Shown one piece after another: positions 1-8,784 of a DNA stretch of 64,000 nt. The DNA is taken from contig CBDCLS010000006.1 in NCBI GenBank assembly GCA_965218775.1, positions 2,914,001 to 2,978,000 of the forward strand, given 5' to 3'. Origin of the DNA: CAUZIZ01 sp965218775 (GTDB lineage: Bacteria > Acidobacteriota > UBA6911 > RPQK01 > JAJDTT01). The position numbers and the translations under genes are program-made. Under the pieces are notes generated by a model that did not search any database, was not told the DNA's origin, and saw only the letters and a list, made by a program, of their open reading frames with translations. Within the stretch, counting starts at the first letter, position 1; each line of letters opens with the position of its first letter.

Positions 1-1068
1 GAATCCCACAAGGGCGCCGCCTCCAAGGCTAAAGAAGATGAAGCCCAAAGCACCCATCCCAACCCTCCTTACCATGCCTAGAAAGGTGGTGGCGTCTTCT
101 CGGAGGGTGGGTCTTCTTCGCTTTTCGTAGATCCACTTGATGCTGGGTGTGTAGGTCACGTTGCTGAGGATTTTCTTGGCTTGCTCCTCCGGGCCGATCA
201 GCAGGCTGACAAGAAGGCCACTGCGCTTCATGTAGATGCCGGTCGAGGAGACGTGGGACTGAAGCAGGTTGTGCAGTCTCTGAGAGTAATCCTCGGCCAG
301 GGCTGGGGTTGGATAACCCAGGAGAAAGAGGACGCTGTCTTCGGGGCCATAGCGGGCGTAGGTGACCTCGGCTTTATCTTCGAATCCAACTCTGGGGATG
401 AGGTCGGTGGGGAATTCAGGATTGAGGCTCAGAGAGGTCGTGCCCAGATAGAAGGCGATCGATTTCTGGATCAAATCATGTTGGGGCAGGTAGAGAACGG
501 TAACCGGGTGGACGTTGAGGAGCGGAATGACCTCGACCAGGCTGGAGGCGATTTCTCTCAGGAGCTGCGGGTCGGCAGGTGGGCTTCCTTTCTGGCTCAA
601 CTGGAGGGCGTAGGAACCTCTCCAGAAGCTCAGTGTGCCATCGCGGTAGAAGTTCTCTACCGTCAAATCAAGGCGTTCTCCGGAAGGATCCGAGCGGTTT
701 CGCAGAGAGAAGATGCCGAACGCGCCTGAAGAGTCCAGCATCTCATGGACCTCGAACTCGACAACGGGTGAAGCCTGTGCTCCTCTCTTCCGGAGATGCC
801 AGCGCGAATAGGCAAGCAGACCATATTCCTCGAGAAGCGGGAGTTCCAGGGACCCTATCTGGGCGTGATCCTGGATGAGGGTGACCTCTTCCAGGTTGTC
901 GAATCGGTATTGGCCGAGGGAAGGGAAGTACTGCTTGATCGTGACGTCTGCCAGGGAAGCCTGAGTCGAGCAGACAAGCAGGAAGAGAAAAACAACGGCG
1001 GCTTGAGGGCTCCTACCCAGCGCTGGTAGATCCCGGAATCGGTATCGCGAGCCCCTTTTCCACTCCAT
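1..1068 (-). CDS. Partial secreted/membrane protein, DUF6599-like (3' end outside window)
   Basis: An open frame runs from an ATG at 1068 leftwards off the window edge (356 codons, no stop). The N-terminus has a basic leader followed by a hydrophobic stretch (AAVVFLFLLVCSTQASLA), which reads as a signal peptide, and a second hydrophobic segment appears at about residues 340-356 (GALGFIFFSLGGGALVGF). The middle is a mixed alpha/beta domain with motifs such as YFPSLGQYRF, YGLLAYSRWHL and FLLGYPTPALAEDYSQRL. The overall pattern resembles the DUF6599 proteins found mainly in Acidobacteria; this is recognition from memory, not a search. Function is unknown. It is divergent from nothing nearby: the next gene (amidase) is also on the minus strand, 111 bp upstream. 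Confidence 0.72.
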   Translation of the reverse strand, partial: MEWKRGSRYRFRDLPALGRSPQAAVVFLFLLVCSTQASLADVTIKQYFPSLGQYRFDNLEEVTLIQDHAQIGSLELPLLEEYGLLAYSRWHLRKRGAQASPVVEFEVHEMLDSSGAFGIFSLRNRSDPSGERLDLTVENFYRDGTLSFWRGSYALQLSQKGSPPADPQLLREIASSLVEVIPLLNVHPVTVLYLPQHDLIQKSIAFYLGTTSLSLNPEFPTDLIPRVGFEDKAEVTYARYGPEDSVLFLLGYPTPALAEDYSQRLHNLLQSHVSSTGIYMKRSGLLVSLLIGPEEQAKKILSNVTYTPSIKWIYEKRRRPTLREDATTFLGMVRRVGMGALGFIFFSLGGGALVGF

Positions 1069-1179
1069 GTCTGATCGCAAGCACCGATTCTAACATGCCC
1101 CGTTTTCTGACTTTGGTTCTCGGAGTCTGGTTTTCGTAGAAGACATTGCGCTTGAGATTTTGAGGTTCTCGAGTGAGGG

Positions 1180-2820
1180 CTAGAAGCCTCGACTGTGTTC
1201 TGCCCGCTCGCTGAGGGGGATTGAGCCCAGGGCCCGGAAGTATTTCTCGATACCCGTATAGAGGGATTCGACCACCTGCTTCCGGCCTTTTTTACTCTTC
1301 AGGAATTTCTCCTCGGAGGGATTGCTCAGGAACCCTATCTCGGTGAGGATACTCGGCATTTTCGCGCCAATAAGAACGATGAATGGCGCCGTCTTCACGC
1401 CCCGGTTTCGAAATCCGGATCGATGCTTCCTGATACCGGAGAAGAGATTCTTCTGGACCACATGGGCCAGATCCTTGGACTCGGCATTGTAGTCGCCCAG
1501 AGTAATCTGGTGCAGTAGATTTTCGAGGTCTTGAATGGTTTTTTGAGAGGAGGCGTTTTCGCGACTAGCCACATCCCTGTCGGACGCGCTGGAGGCGAAG
1601 TTCAGGAAGAAGGTCTCCGCTCCCGTGACCCAGCGCACCCGGCTGGCATTGCCATGGATCGAGATAAACAGGTCGGCCTTCTGCTGGTTGGCGATGGCCG
1701 TTCGCTCCTCCAGGGCGACGAAGCGATCCCGGTCTCGAGTCAAAGTGACCTTGGTCCCGAGGCGCTCTTCAAGCAGGCTTTTCAGGCGCAGGGCAACGTC
1801 CAGAACCAGGACCTTCTCTGTCATCCCTCCAGGGCCGATGGTCCCGGTGTCGCTGCCGCCATGACCAGGATCGAGAACCACATGACCCACCTTCAATCCC
1901 AGCACTCTGGTGAGGCTTCTGTCCCCGTGTAGGTTGGGCGTCGGGACCACGGGAGTAGGCGGAGCCGGTTTCTCACTCGGGTTGCTGGCCGGTGAGGACT
2001 TGGTCAAGGGCAGGACGGCATCAGCGGTTGCCGGCTTGCGCTGCCGCTCGGATGATAACGAGCGGTCACCGCTGATGTCGATCACGATCCGAAAGGGATT
2101 GTAGAGGGCGAAGACGAGATGTTCGTGGATTCGATTGAAGTCCAACACCACCCGCACCACATCCGGCCGATTCTCAGCGACCCGGATTCGAGTGATGAAG
2201 ACGTCGTCGATCTTGTAGGTCTTGCCCTTGAGATCGGTTGCCAGTTGGGCTTTCTGAAGGTCGAAATAGATACGATCAGGATTGCTCAGAATGTCCTTTC
2301 TGAACGCGACCTCGTGGTCCAGTTGGATGACCACACGAGTGTAATCCTGATTGGCGCGATAACGGATTTCGGAAACCTGTGCGATGTTCTTGGCTCGTTT
2401 TCTGGGCTTGGGCCGGGGCGGATTTCGTAGTAGCCGTGCTCGCTTCAAGGCCGTCGAGCGGTGCTTGGTGAAGGGGTACTCCCGAGCCACGAATTCGTAG
2501 TAGTAGATGGCTTTGCTTCGGTAGGCCTCGCTCTTAAAGCGGTTGGCCATCTCCTCGTAGAGTCCGGCAATGGCGTAGAGCGCGTCATCGCAGGCCGAGT
2601 AGGTGGGATCGTGGTCGATAACGAGCCGATGGAGGAAGATGGCTCTCTGGTACTCGGAATGTGTCCTCTTGGATTTAGACGTCCGGGTAAGACGCTGGTG
2701 GTACTGATCTGCCTTCTCGTAGGCTCGTCGAGCAGCGTCCCGATTTCGAGACTCGAGTGGTTGAAGGACCAGGATAAGACACACCAAACCTAGCGTAGCG
2801 ATACGTAGGCTGGTCAGCAC
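1180..2820 (-). CDS. N-acetylmuramoyl-L-alanine amidase (AmiC-like, AMIN + Amidase_3)
   Basis: Exported cell-wall amidase that cleaves the lactyl-amide bond between N-acetylmuramic acid and the stem peptide, normally during daughter-cell separation. After a signal peptide (LTSLRIATLGLVCLILVL) there is a helical TPR-like region (about residues 30-130), an AMIN-type beta domain (about 150-250; IRYRANQDYTRVVIQLDHE), a Ser/Pro-rich linker, and a C-terminal Amidase_3 domain. Zinc/catalytic motifs are visible: DPGHGGSDTG, GMTEK, SIHGNAS and LTEIGFLSN. I place the start at the GTG at 2820 because AAGGAGG lies 6 nt upstream and the signal peptide begins there; an upstream in-frame GTG at 2886 would add 22 basic residues. 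The TPR N-terminus is an addition to the usual AmiC layout. Family call is firm, substrate partner is not. Confidence 0.92.
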   Translation of the reverse strand: MLTSLRIATLGLVCLILVLQPLESRNRDAARRAYEKADQYHQRLTRTSKSKRTHSEYQRAIFLHRLVIDHDPTYSACDDALYAIAGLYEEMANRFKSEAYRSKAIYYYEFVAREYPFTKHRSTALKRARLLRNPPRPKPRKRAKNIAQVSEIRYRANQDYTRVVIQLDHEVAFRKDILSNPDRIYFDLQKAQLATDLKGKTYKIDDVFITRIRVAENRPDVVRVVLDFNRIHEHLVFALYNPFRIVIDISGDRSLSSERQRKPATADAVLPLTKSSPASNPSEKPAPPTPVVPTPNLHGDRSLTRVLGLKVGHVVLDPGHGGSDTGTIGPGGMTEKVLVLDVALRLKSLLEERLGTKVTLTRDRDRFVALEERTAIANQQKADLFISIHGNASRVRWVTGAETFFLNFASSASDRDVASRENASSQKTIQDLENLLHQITLGDYNAESKDLAHVVQKNLFSGIRKHRSGFRNRGVKTAPFIVLIGAKMPSILTEIGFLSNPSEEKFLKSKKGRKQVVESLYTGIEKYFRALGSIPLSERAEHSRGF

Positions 2821-2924
2821 GTTCACCCTCCTTCGGCCCCGGGGTGTCCGTTCTCCGTATCTTTTCAAAACAGTGTAGTTATACACGAGCGGGCTGTCAA
2901 AGTTGCCGCTCTGGGGAAGGGACT

Positions 2925-3105
2925 TTTGGTAGTGAGCAGTGATCAGTGAACTGTGTTCGCTGATGAGCTGCCAATTGGGCTTGCTGGCATCTGTGGACTG
3001 TTTCGCCCTCTACTGACAGTACTGGCCACTCTTCTACCAATTGCGCTCACTGCTCACCGCTCACTATTCCACTGCTCACTATCCCACTGCTCACTGCTTT
3101 CTATT
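2925..3105. repeat. Degenerate AGTGAGC/GCTCACT heptamer repeats, inverted pair
   Basis: The stretch between the amidase and the transglycosylase genes begins with AGTGAGCAGTGATCAGTG (about 2934-2951) and ends with repeated CACTGCTCACT units (about 3050-3104), so the two blocks are inverted relative to each other. The same heptamer string recurs at about 3892-3912, 20197-20216, 25362-25388 and 40167-40192. It overlaps the 3' end of the transglycosylase gene. No coding signal seen in the repeats. Confidence 0.7.
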
Positions 3106-3762
3106 CAAGGGCGTATTGGTCAGGAGCACTCGGCCGTCCGAGTGGACGATTCGCTGGATTCGGGTGGAGGGTTGGGCAACTTCGGGCTCCCACTCGCGGT
3201 AGGAAGAGTAGAGCGCCCGAACCTTGCGCACGTACCCCTGGGTCTCCGAATAAGGAGGGATACCTCCATGACGTTTGACGGCATTTTCTCCGGCGTTGTA
3301 GCCGGCCAGAACCAGGTCCAATTTGCGATCGAAAAAACCCATCAGGAACTTCAAATAGCGGGTGCCGCCCTCGATGTTCTGGGCCGGATCGAACGTGTTC
3401 TGGACACCGAAGCGGCGAGCCGTGTCTGGGTGCAGCTGCATCAGCCCCTTGCAGTCCTTGGGGGAAATCGCCCGCGGTTGAAAGTCACTCTCGACTTTGA
3501 TGATCGCTCTGACCAGATCGGGATCGATGTCGTAACGACCCGCGGTAGCGTGGATCAGGGGTAGGAAGGCGGTTTGAGCCTCACCAACTTCCGGCCCTTT
3601 GAAAAGAGGCTTGGTTGGGGTTGGGACAGATAGATTCGTCAGCACCTTGACCCCATCCTGATTCAAGTAGGAGTGGATTGGGCTCCCTGTCAGGAAGGAG
3701 ATCCAGAAAGAGGCCAGGAACGGTAAGACTCTTCTACTCTGATCTAGTCTTGTCAGCACCAC
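3091..3762 (-). CDS. Lytic transglycosylase, SLT domain
   Basis: Peptidoglycan lytic transglycosylase that cleaves the MurNAc-GlcNAc beta-1,4 bond with formation of 1,6-anhydroMurNAc. An N-terminal hydrophobic leader (VLPFLASFWISFLTGSPI) suggests export. The SLT domain spans about residues 70-195, with the catalytic Glu in IIKVESDF, then GLMQLHPDTARRFGV and AGYNAGENAVKRHGG. A short motif of the DUF4124 type (DGVKVLTN) precedes the domain and a similar one (SDGRVLLTNTPLN) closes the protein, so the catalytic domain is bracketed by two related small motifs. Start codon is GTG; two GTG codons are adjacent (3762 and 3759) and the ribosome site is weak. Its last bases lie within heptamer repeats. 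Confidence 0.88.
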   Translation of the reverse strand: MVLTRLDQSRRVLPFLASFWISFLTGSPIHSYLNQDGVKVLTNLSVPTPTKPLFKGPEVGEAQTAFLPLIHATAGRYDIDPDLVRAIIKVESDFQPRAISPKDCKGLMQLHPDTARRFGVQNTFDPAQNIEGGTRYLKFLMGFFDRKLDLVLAGYNAGENAVKRHGGIPPYSETQGYVRKVRALYSSYREWEPEVAQPSTRIQRIVHSDGRVLLTNTPLNRKQ

Positions 3763-3808
3763 TTGAATCGCCTTTATGGACCGGAGTCGTTGATCTCCAA
3801 AGCAGCTA

Positions 3809-3827
3809 GTACGCTGTTACAGCGTAC
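3809..3827. other. 19-bp palindrome GTACGCTGT-T-ACAGCGTAC
   Basis: A perfect 9-bp inverted repeat around a single central T lies 47 bp upstream of the transglycosylase start, in the gap before alaS. It could be an operator for the transglycosylase, or a solo remnant of an insertion element, because the related string TAGTACAGCGTT forms the ends of the element at 58428-58701. The sequence does not decide between these. Confidence 0.4.
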
Positions 3828-3899
3828 CAGGATGTCACTTCGACCGAAAAGGCCGAAGATGAATTAGCATTCTACCCTATAATACCGTCTGCTCACTGC

Positions 3900-6557
3900 T
3901 CACTGCTCACTACCAACCCCCAGTGTCTCTTCGACAAAGCGATAGGTTTCCTTGAGGGCCTCGTCTAGGCGCGACGGATCTTTGCCCCCAGCCTCAGCCA
4001 GGTCGGATTTGCCCCCTCCCCCACCGCCGACCAGGGGAGCCAGTTTGCGGATTAGATCATCGGCCCGAATCTTTTCCGTCAAGTCGCTGCTGACCATGGC
4101 AACCAGGCTCACCTTGCCGTTGGAGGGCATCCCCAGGACCACCACTCCCGACTTCAGCTTGTTCTTGAGTTGGTCGGCGAGCTGCCTGAGGGCGTTTCTA
4201 TCCAGGTCTTGGACCTTCTGTGAGAGTACCCGAACGCCCTGGATCTCGCGCGAGCCTTCGAGGGCTTCAATGCTTTCCTGTTGCGCCAGTTTCAGACGCA
4301 GGGCTTCGGTTTGCTTCTGGGCTTCCCTGAGTTCCCGGACGGTCCTGTCTACGGCTTCCGGCAGGTCCGCCGGTGCAACCCGCAGGCGATCAGATAGCTC
4401 GCCCAACAGGCGCTCTTCTTCTGAGAATCTTTCCATCGCCAATTCTCCGGTGATGGCCTCGATACGGCGCACTCCGGCTGCGGTGCTGCCTTCTGAGACC
4501 ACCTTGAAGAGAGCGATGTCTCCCGTTCTGCTTACATGGGTGCCGCCGCACAGCTCCGCGCTGAAGCCGGGAACCGTGACCACACGAACCTGAGGAGAGT
4601 ACTTCTCCCCGAAAAGAGCCATGGCGCCTTGCTTGATCGCCTCCTCCAGGTCTCTGATAGCGGTTTGAACTTCGATATTTTCTCGAATCTTCGAGTTGAC
4701 CTGCCTTTCAATCTGACCAATTTCACCCGGGCTCAGCTGTCGATAGTGGGTGAAGTCAAAGCGAAGACGGTCGGGTGCTACGAGCGAGCCCGCCTGTTTC
4801 ACGTGCTCTCCCAGAACCTGGCGCAGGGAGGCGTGCATCAGGTGTGTCGCCGTATGGTTGCGGGCGGTACTCAGACGCCCCTCTGTCAGCACCGAGGATT
4901 GAACCGCATCGCCCTTTTTCAAGCGTCCTCGCTGCATCTTGACTTTCGAAAGCCGCAGACCTTTGGCGGGGCTGTAAGTATCCTCCACACGCGCATAGAC
5001 GCTTTCGTTTTCCAGGGTGCCCTTGTCGCCCACCTGTCCACCGGCTTCAGCATAAAAAGGGCTTTGATCCAGTACCATTTCTCCAGTCTGGCCTTCCTCG
5101 AGCACGTCGACGGAACGATCGTCCTGCAGCAGGGCAAGAACGCTCCCGGGAACTTCCTCGATGTCGGTGTAGCCGGTGAATTCTGTTTCCAGGCCTTCCT
5201 TGGCCAACTCCTGGTAGACAGGCTGAAAGGTCTTTGCTTCTCCTTTCCAACTTGCCCGGGCTCGCTCTCGCTGCTTCTCCATCTCGACGAAGAAGCCCTT
5301 TTCATCGACCCCCAGTCCACGCTCCTCGGCGATCTCCCGGGCCAGGTCCAGGGGGAATCCATAGGTATCGTAAAGTTTGAAGAGCTCCTTCCCGGGGAGC
5401 TGCCTCTGGCTCTTTCGGGCCGCTTGATCGCTGATCTCTTCGAAGAGGCCCATTCCATGGCGGAGTGTGGTCTGGAACCTCTCTTCCTCATTCTTCACGA
5501 GCTTGGCCACGTACTCACCTTGAGATTCAATCTCGGGATAGGCGTCCTTCATGAGGTGGCTCACCAGGGCTGCCAAAGTGAACAGGAACGGTTCCTCTTG
5601 CCCTAGCGTTTTACCATGGCGAATTGCCCTGCGAAGGATCTTCCGAAGGACATAGCCACGTCCTTCGTTGCCAGGGATCACCCCATCGCTGATCAGGAAG
5701 GTACAGGCTCGACTGTGATCGGCAAGAATCTTCAGGCTGACATCGGTCTCATCGTCCTGACCATAAGCGGATCCGGTCAGACGGGTGGCTTCCTCGATGA
5801 TGGGCCGGAAGAGATCGGTGTCATAGTTACTGGTGTGTCCCTGAAGGACCGCGGTGATCCGCTCCAGCCCCATCCCGGTATCTATGGAAGGAGAGGGAAG
5901 TGGCGACACCGCTCCGCTGCTGTCGCGGCTGAACTGCATGAAGACGAGGTTCCAGATCTCGACGTAGCGACCACACTCGCACCCCATGGCACAGTCCGGG
6001 TGACCCAGGGGACTGGTGCCCAGATCGAAGTGAAGCTCTGCGCAAGGACCGCACGGTCCGGTGTCTCCCATTGCCCAGAAGTTTTCTTTTTCGCCCATTC
6101 TCAGGACACGGTCCTGCGGCACTCCAATGTGATCCTTCCAGAGAGAGTATGCTTCGTCGTCTTCCTCGAATACCGTGGCATAGAGCTGTTCGGGAGCGAG
6201 TCCGTAGACTTCGGTGCACAACTCCCAGGCAAACTCGACGGCCTCCTTTTTGAAGTAATCGCCGAAGGAGAAGTTTCCCAGCATCTCGAAGAAGGTGTGG
6301 TGCAGCGGTGTGCGGCCTACGGTTTCAAGATCGTTATGCTTCCCACTGACCCGCATGCACTTCTGGCAGGTGGTGGCCCGATTGTAATCCCGCTTTTCCA
6401 GGCCCAGGAAGGTGTCCTTGAATTGGTTCATCCCGGCATTGGTAAACAACAGAGTGGGATCATCACCTGGGACCAATGGACCGCTCTTCACCACTCGGTG
6501 GCCCCGGTCTTGGAAGTAGTCGAGAAAGGTTGTGCGAACGTCGGCGGAGGTCTTCAT
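3900..6557 (-). CDS. alaS: Alanine--tRNA ligase
   Basis: Charges tRNA-Ala in the cytoplasm. The 885-aa length fits the family (about 870-880). Class II catalytic core occupies the N-terminal half (TNAGMNQFKDTFLG, DTGPCGPCAELHFD, GMGLERITAVLQG). The editing domain carries the zinc/catalytic HxxxH (HTATHLMHASLRQ) and CGGTHVSRTGD. The C-Ala/DHHA1 region ends with the glycine-rich string GGGGGGKSDLAEAGG. I use the ATG at 6557 rather than an in-frame GTG at 6578, because the ATG gives the standard beginning (MKTSADVRTTFLDYF) and has AAGGA about 9 nt upstream. Heptamer repeats overlap the stop codon region. It is followed on the same strand by the transglycosylase after 137 bp of repeat-bearing DNA. 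Confidence 0.97.
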   Translation of the reverse strand: MKTSADVRTTFLDYFQDRGHRVVKSGPLVPGDDPTLLFTNAGMNQFKDTFLGLEKRDYNRATTCQKCMRVSGKHNDLETVGRTPLHHTFFEMLGNFSFGDYFKKEAVEFAWELCTEVYGLAPEQLYATVFEEDDEAYSLWKDHIGVPQDRVLRMGEKENFWAMGDTGPCGPCAELHFDLGTSPLGHPDCAMGCECGRYVEIWNLVFMQFSRDSSGAVSPLPSPSIDTGMGLERITAVLQGHTSNYDTDLFRPIIEEATRLTGSAYGQDDETDVSLKILADHSRACTFLISDGVIPGNEGRGYVLRKILRRAIRHGKTLGQEEPFLFTLAALVSHLMKDAYPEIESQGEYVAKLVKNEEERFQTTLRHGMGLFEEISDQAARKSQRQLPGKELFKLYDTYGFPLDLAREIAEERGLGVDEKGFFVEMEKQRERARASWKGEAKTFQPVYQELAKEGLETEFTGYTDIEEVPGSVLALLQDDRSVDVLEEGQTGEMVLDQSPFYAEAGGQVGDKGTLENESVYARVEDTYSPAKGLRLSKVKMQRGRLKKGDAVQSSVLTEGRLSTARNHTATHLMHASLRQVLGEHVKQAGSLVAPDRLRFDFTHYRQLSPGEIGQIERQVNSKIRENIEVQTAIRDLEEAIKQGAMALFGEKYSPQVRVVTVPGFSAELCGGTHVSRTGDIALFKVVSEGSTAAGVRRIEAITGELAMERFSEEERLLGELSDRLRVAPADLPEAVDRTVRELREAQKQTEALRLKLAQQESIEALEGSREIQGVRVLSQKVQDLDRNALRQLADQLKNKLKSGVVVLGMPSNGKVSLVAMVSSDLTEKIRADDLIRKLAPLVGGGGGGKSDLAEAGGKDPSRLDEALKETYRFVEETLGVGSEQ

Positions 6558-6696
6558 TCTATTTGGTTCCTTGCACACCCCAATTGGTACAGCGTGGCCA
6601 GCTCAGGCGATTACAATGTTATCGTAACAGATCGACCCTGGCACCCGGTCTACTTGCGATCTGCTGTTTGTTTGGGGGGCAGAGGGAAGGTCGGAG

Positions 6697-7647
6697 TCAC
6701 TGGGCCTTTACTTGCTCTTCCTGGTAGACCTTTGTCAACCAGAAATGGCGGTCATCCACCTTTCCCTCGACGTAGTCGAAGAAGTCCTGCTGGAGCTGGG
6801 TTGTGATCGGTCCGCGCTTGCCTTTGCCCACCGTAATTCCATCGACCGACCGCACGGGCGTGAGCTCGGCAGCTGTCCCTGTCAGAAAAAGCTCATCGGC
6901 TATATACAGGCTTTCGCGAGGAATCTGCTGCTCCACTACCTCGTAGCCTCTCTCCTTGGCCAGGGTCATGATGGTGTTGCGTGTGATGCCGGGAAGAACG
7001 GCATTGCCTAGAGTCGGAGTGAGCAGTCTTCCGTGCTGAACCAGGAAGACGTTCTCTCCCGAGCCCTCGCTGACCAGACCTTGAGTGTCCAGGGCGATAC
7101 CCTCGTCGAACCCACTCAGCGTCGCTTCCATCTTGATCAGGGCTCCACTGATGTAGTTCCCTCCCACTTTCGCCAATGTGGGAAAGGTATTGGGGGCGGC
7201 CCGAACCCAGCTGGAGACGCACACGTCGACCCCATTCTCGAGGGCCTCTTCTCCCAGGTATTTCCCCCACTCCCAGACGATGATGAGTGCCTCGATCTCA
7301 TTCTTGAGAGGATTCACACCCAATTCTCCAAACCCACGGAAAACCAAGGGGCGAATGTAACAGTGCTGCAGTCCGTTGACCCGGACGGTTTCGAGGATCG
7401 CATCCTGGAACTCCTCTTGAGAGTAAGGAATCTCGGTACGGTAGATCTTACAAGAGTCGAAGAGCCGGCGGACATGTTCTGAGAGCCGGAAGACTTCGGG
7501 GCCCCTGGCGGTGTTGTAGCAGCGAATGCCCTCAAACCAGGAGGTCCCGTAGTGGAGGGCATGAGACATCACGTGAAAAGTAGCCTTCTCCCACTCCACG
7601 AAAGATCCGTTGCGCCAGATTTTTTCGGACTTGGGAGGCGAGGCCAT
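6697..7647 (-). CDS. ilvE: Branched-chain amino acid aminotransferase
   Basis: PLP-dependent class IV aminotransferase that interconverts Leu/Ile/Val and their 2-oxo acids using 2-oxoglutarate. At 316 aa it has the usual size. Motifs: EKIWRNGSFVEWEKA at the N-terminus, HYGTSWFEGIRCY, the PLP-lysine region LAKVGGNYISG, and SEGSGENVFLV. The ATG at 7647 gives the conserved beginning (MASPPKSEKIWRNG); longer in-frame starts would overlap the upstream VWFA gene. It lies 32 bp downstream of that gene, so it may be co-transcribed with it, although the functions are unrelated. alaS is next, 139 bp further along. Confidence 0.94.
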   Translation of the reverse strand: MASPPKSEKIWRNGSFVEWEKATFHVMSHALHYGTSWFEGIRCYNTARGPEVFRLSEHVRRLFDSCKIYRTEIPYSQEEFQDAILETVRVNGLQHCYIRPLVFRGFGELGVNPLKNEIEALIIVWEWGKYLGEEALENGVDVCVSSWVRAAPNTFPTLAKVGGNYISGALIKMEATLSGFDEGIALDTQGLVSEGSGENVFLVQHGRLLTPTLGNAVLPGITRNTIMTLAKERGYEVVEQQIPRESLYIADELFLTGTAAELTPVRSVDGITVGKGKRGPITTQLQQDFFDYVEGKVDDRHFWLTKVYQEEQVKAQ

Positions 7648-7679
7648 GACGCTCAGGATAGGCAGGAAAAGGACCCAAG

Positions 7680-8762
7680 TCAATTCTGGGTCGCGTCGTC
7701 TTCGATTGGGGGCTCGGGACCCGCTGGGAAATAGCCTTTCTTGGCTCGCACCGACAGCTTGCGCTGCTTCGCATCGCGAACTTGGACAGTGATGGTTCTC
7801 CAACTCCCGTTCTTGAGTGGATTGTGGGTGATGTAGGCGAGCCGATACTGATTCCTCAGCTCCAGGGCGATTTGCTGGAAGACCTCGTCCAGTTCCTGGA
7901 CCTTTTCCGGAAAGTACACCTTCCCGCCGGTATTCTCTGCGATCTCTTCAATCTTTTCCTTGACCTTGTGCCTCTTGGATTTGAAAATGCCGAAGAAGCC
8001 ACCTTCATCGCTGAGATCCGGATCAAGGACGGCGATCATGAACACCTGCACGTCCGATTCACGTATCTTTTCCAGCAGTTCCTCATGGGTATAGTAGCTG
8101 TCCCGATCTTCTCCGTCGGTGAAGATGACGATCACCTTCTTCGGTTCGCTTCCGCTCTGCGCTTTGTCAATAGCCAGATAGACGGCGTCGTAGAGGGCTG
8201 TCCCTCCGCTGACCGTGATGTTATCCAGGGCGTCACGGATGTCCTCGCTATCCCGGGTGTAGTCCTCTTCCAGGTCCACCTTGTGATCGAACGTGATCAG
8301 GAACAGCTCATTCTCCGGATGATTCCTGGTCACGAACAGCCCGGCCGCCTTGACGACGAGATCAATCTTGTTGCCCATGCTCCCGCTGGTGTCCATGACG
8401 ATACCACTGGTTGAAGGCACGTCGTCGCGACCGAAGTAGGTGATGCCTTCCTTGACCTTGTCCTCGAAGACCGTGAAGTCCTCCTGCTGCAGTCCGGTGA
8501 CCAGCTCACCGTTCTCGTCGTAGACGGCCGCGTAGAGAACGACTTGATCAACGTCCTGTCGGAATATGGGTGGGCCCTGGCGCTGCTTGCTTGACTCAGG
8601 GGGTGATTTTTTCTTTTCGGAGAGGCCGGGGACCTTCTGAGTTGTCTCTGAAGTTGCCCCGGGACGGGAACCCTGAGCTTGGCCCTCTGCGGGTGACACC
8701 AGGGTTAGAGCGAAACCAATAGTGGTTAGGAGGACCTGCCTCCCGGAGGCGAAAGACAGCAT
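7680..8762 (-). CDS. Secreted VWFA-related domain protein
   Basis: 360-aa exported protein with a signal peptide (VLLTTIGFALTLVSPAEGQA), a charged low-complexity linker (residues about 30-65), then a beta domain (VVLYAAVYDENGELVTGLQQ) and a von Willebrand A domain (about 115-290). The MIDAS motif DTSGSMG is intact, with later TALYDAVY and IFTDGEDRDSYY, so metal-ion-dependent ligand binding is possible. The architecture matches the VWFA-related family abundant in Acidobacteria (TIGR03436-like). Ligand is unknown. It sits 22 bp downstream of a paralogue on the same strand, pointing to a tandem duplication. Confidence 0.88.
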   Translation of the reverse strand: MLSFASGRQVLLTTIGFALTLVSPAEGQAQGSRPGATSETTQKVPGLSEKKKSPPESSKQRQGPPIFRQDVDQVVLYAAVYDENGELVTGLQQEDFTVFEDKVKEGITYFGRDDVPSTSGIVMDTSGSMGNKIDLVVKAAGLFVTRNHPENELFLITFDHKVDLEEDYTRDSEDIRDALDNITVSGGTALYDAVYLAIDKAQSGSEPKKVIVIFTDGEDRDSYYTHEELLEKIRESDVQVFMIAVLDPDLSDEGGFFGIFKSKRHKVKEKIEEIAENTGGKVYFPEKVQELDEVFQQIALELRNQYRLAYITHNPLKNGSWRTITVQVRDAKQRKLSVRAKKGYFPAGPEPPIEDDATQN

Positions 8763-8784
8763 GGGAGAGACGTGAACAGTCCAG

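Noticed and set aside
181..1029. Plus-strand open frames across the first kilobase
   Set aside because: They lie opposite a longer minus-strand frame with a signal peptide that runs off the window edge, and they show no recognisable protein features.
4536..6806. Long plus-strand frames opposite alaS
   Set aside because: Antisense shadows of a strongly conserved gene in a G+C-rich genome; no family motifs and no ribosome sites.
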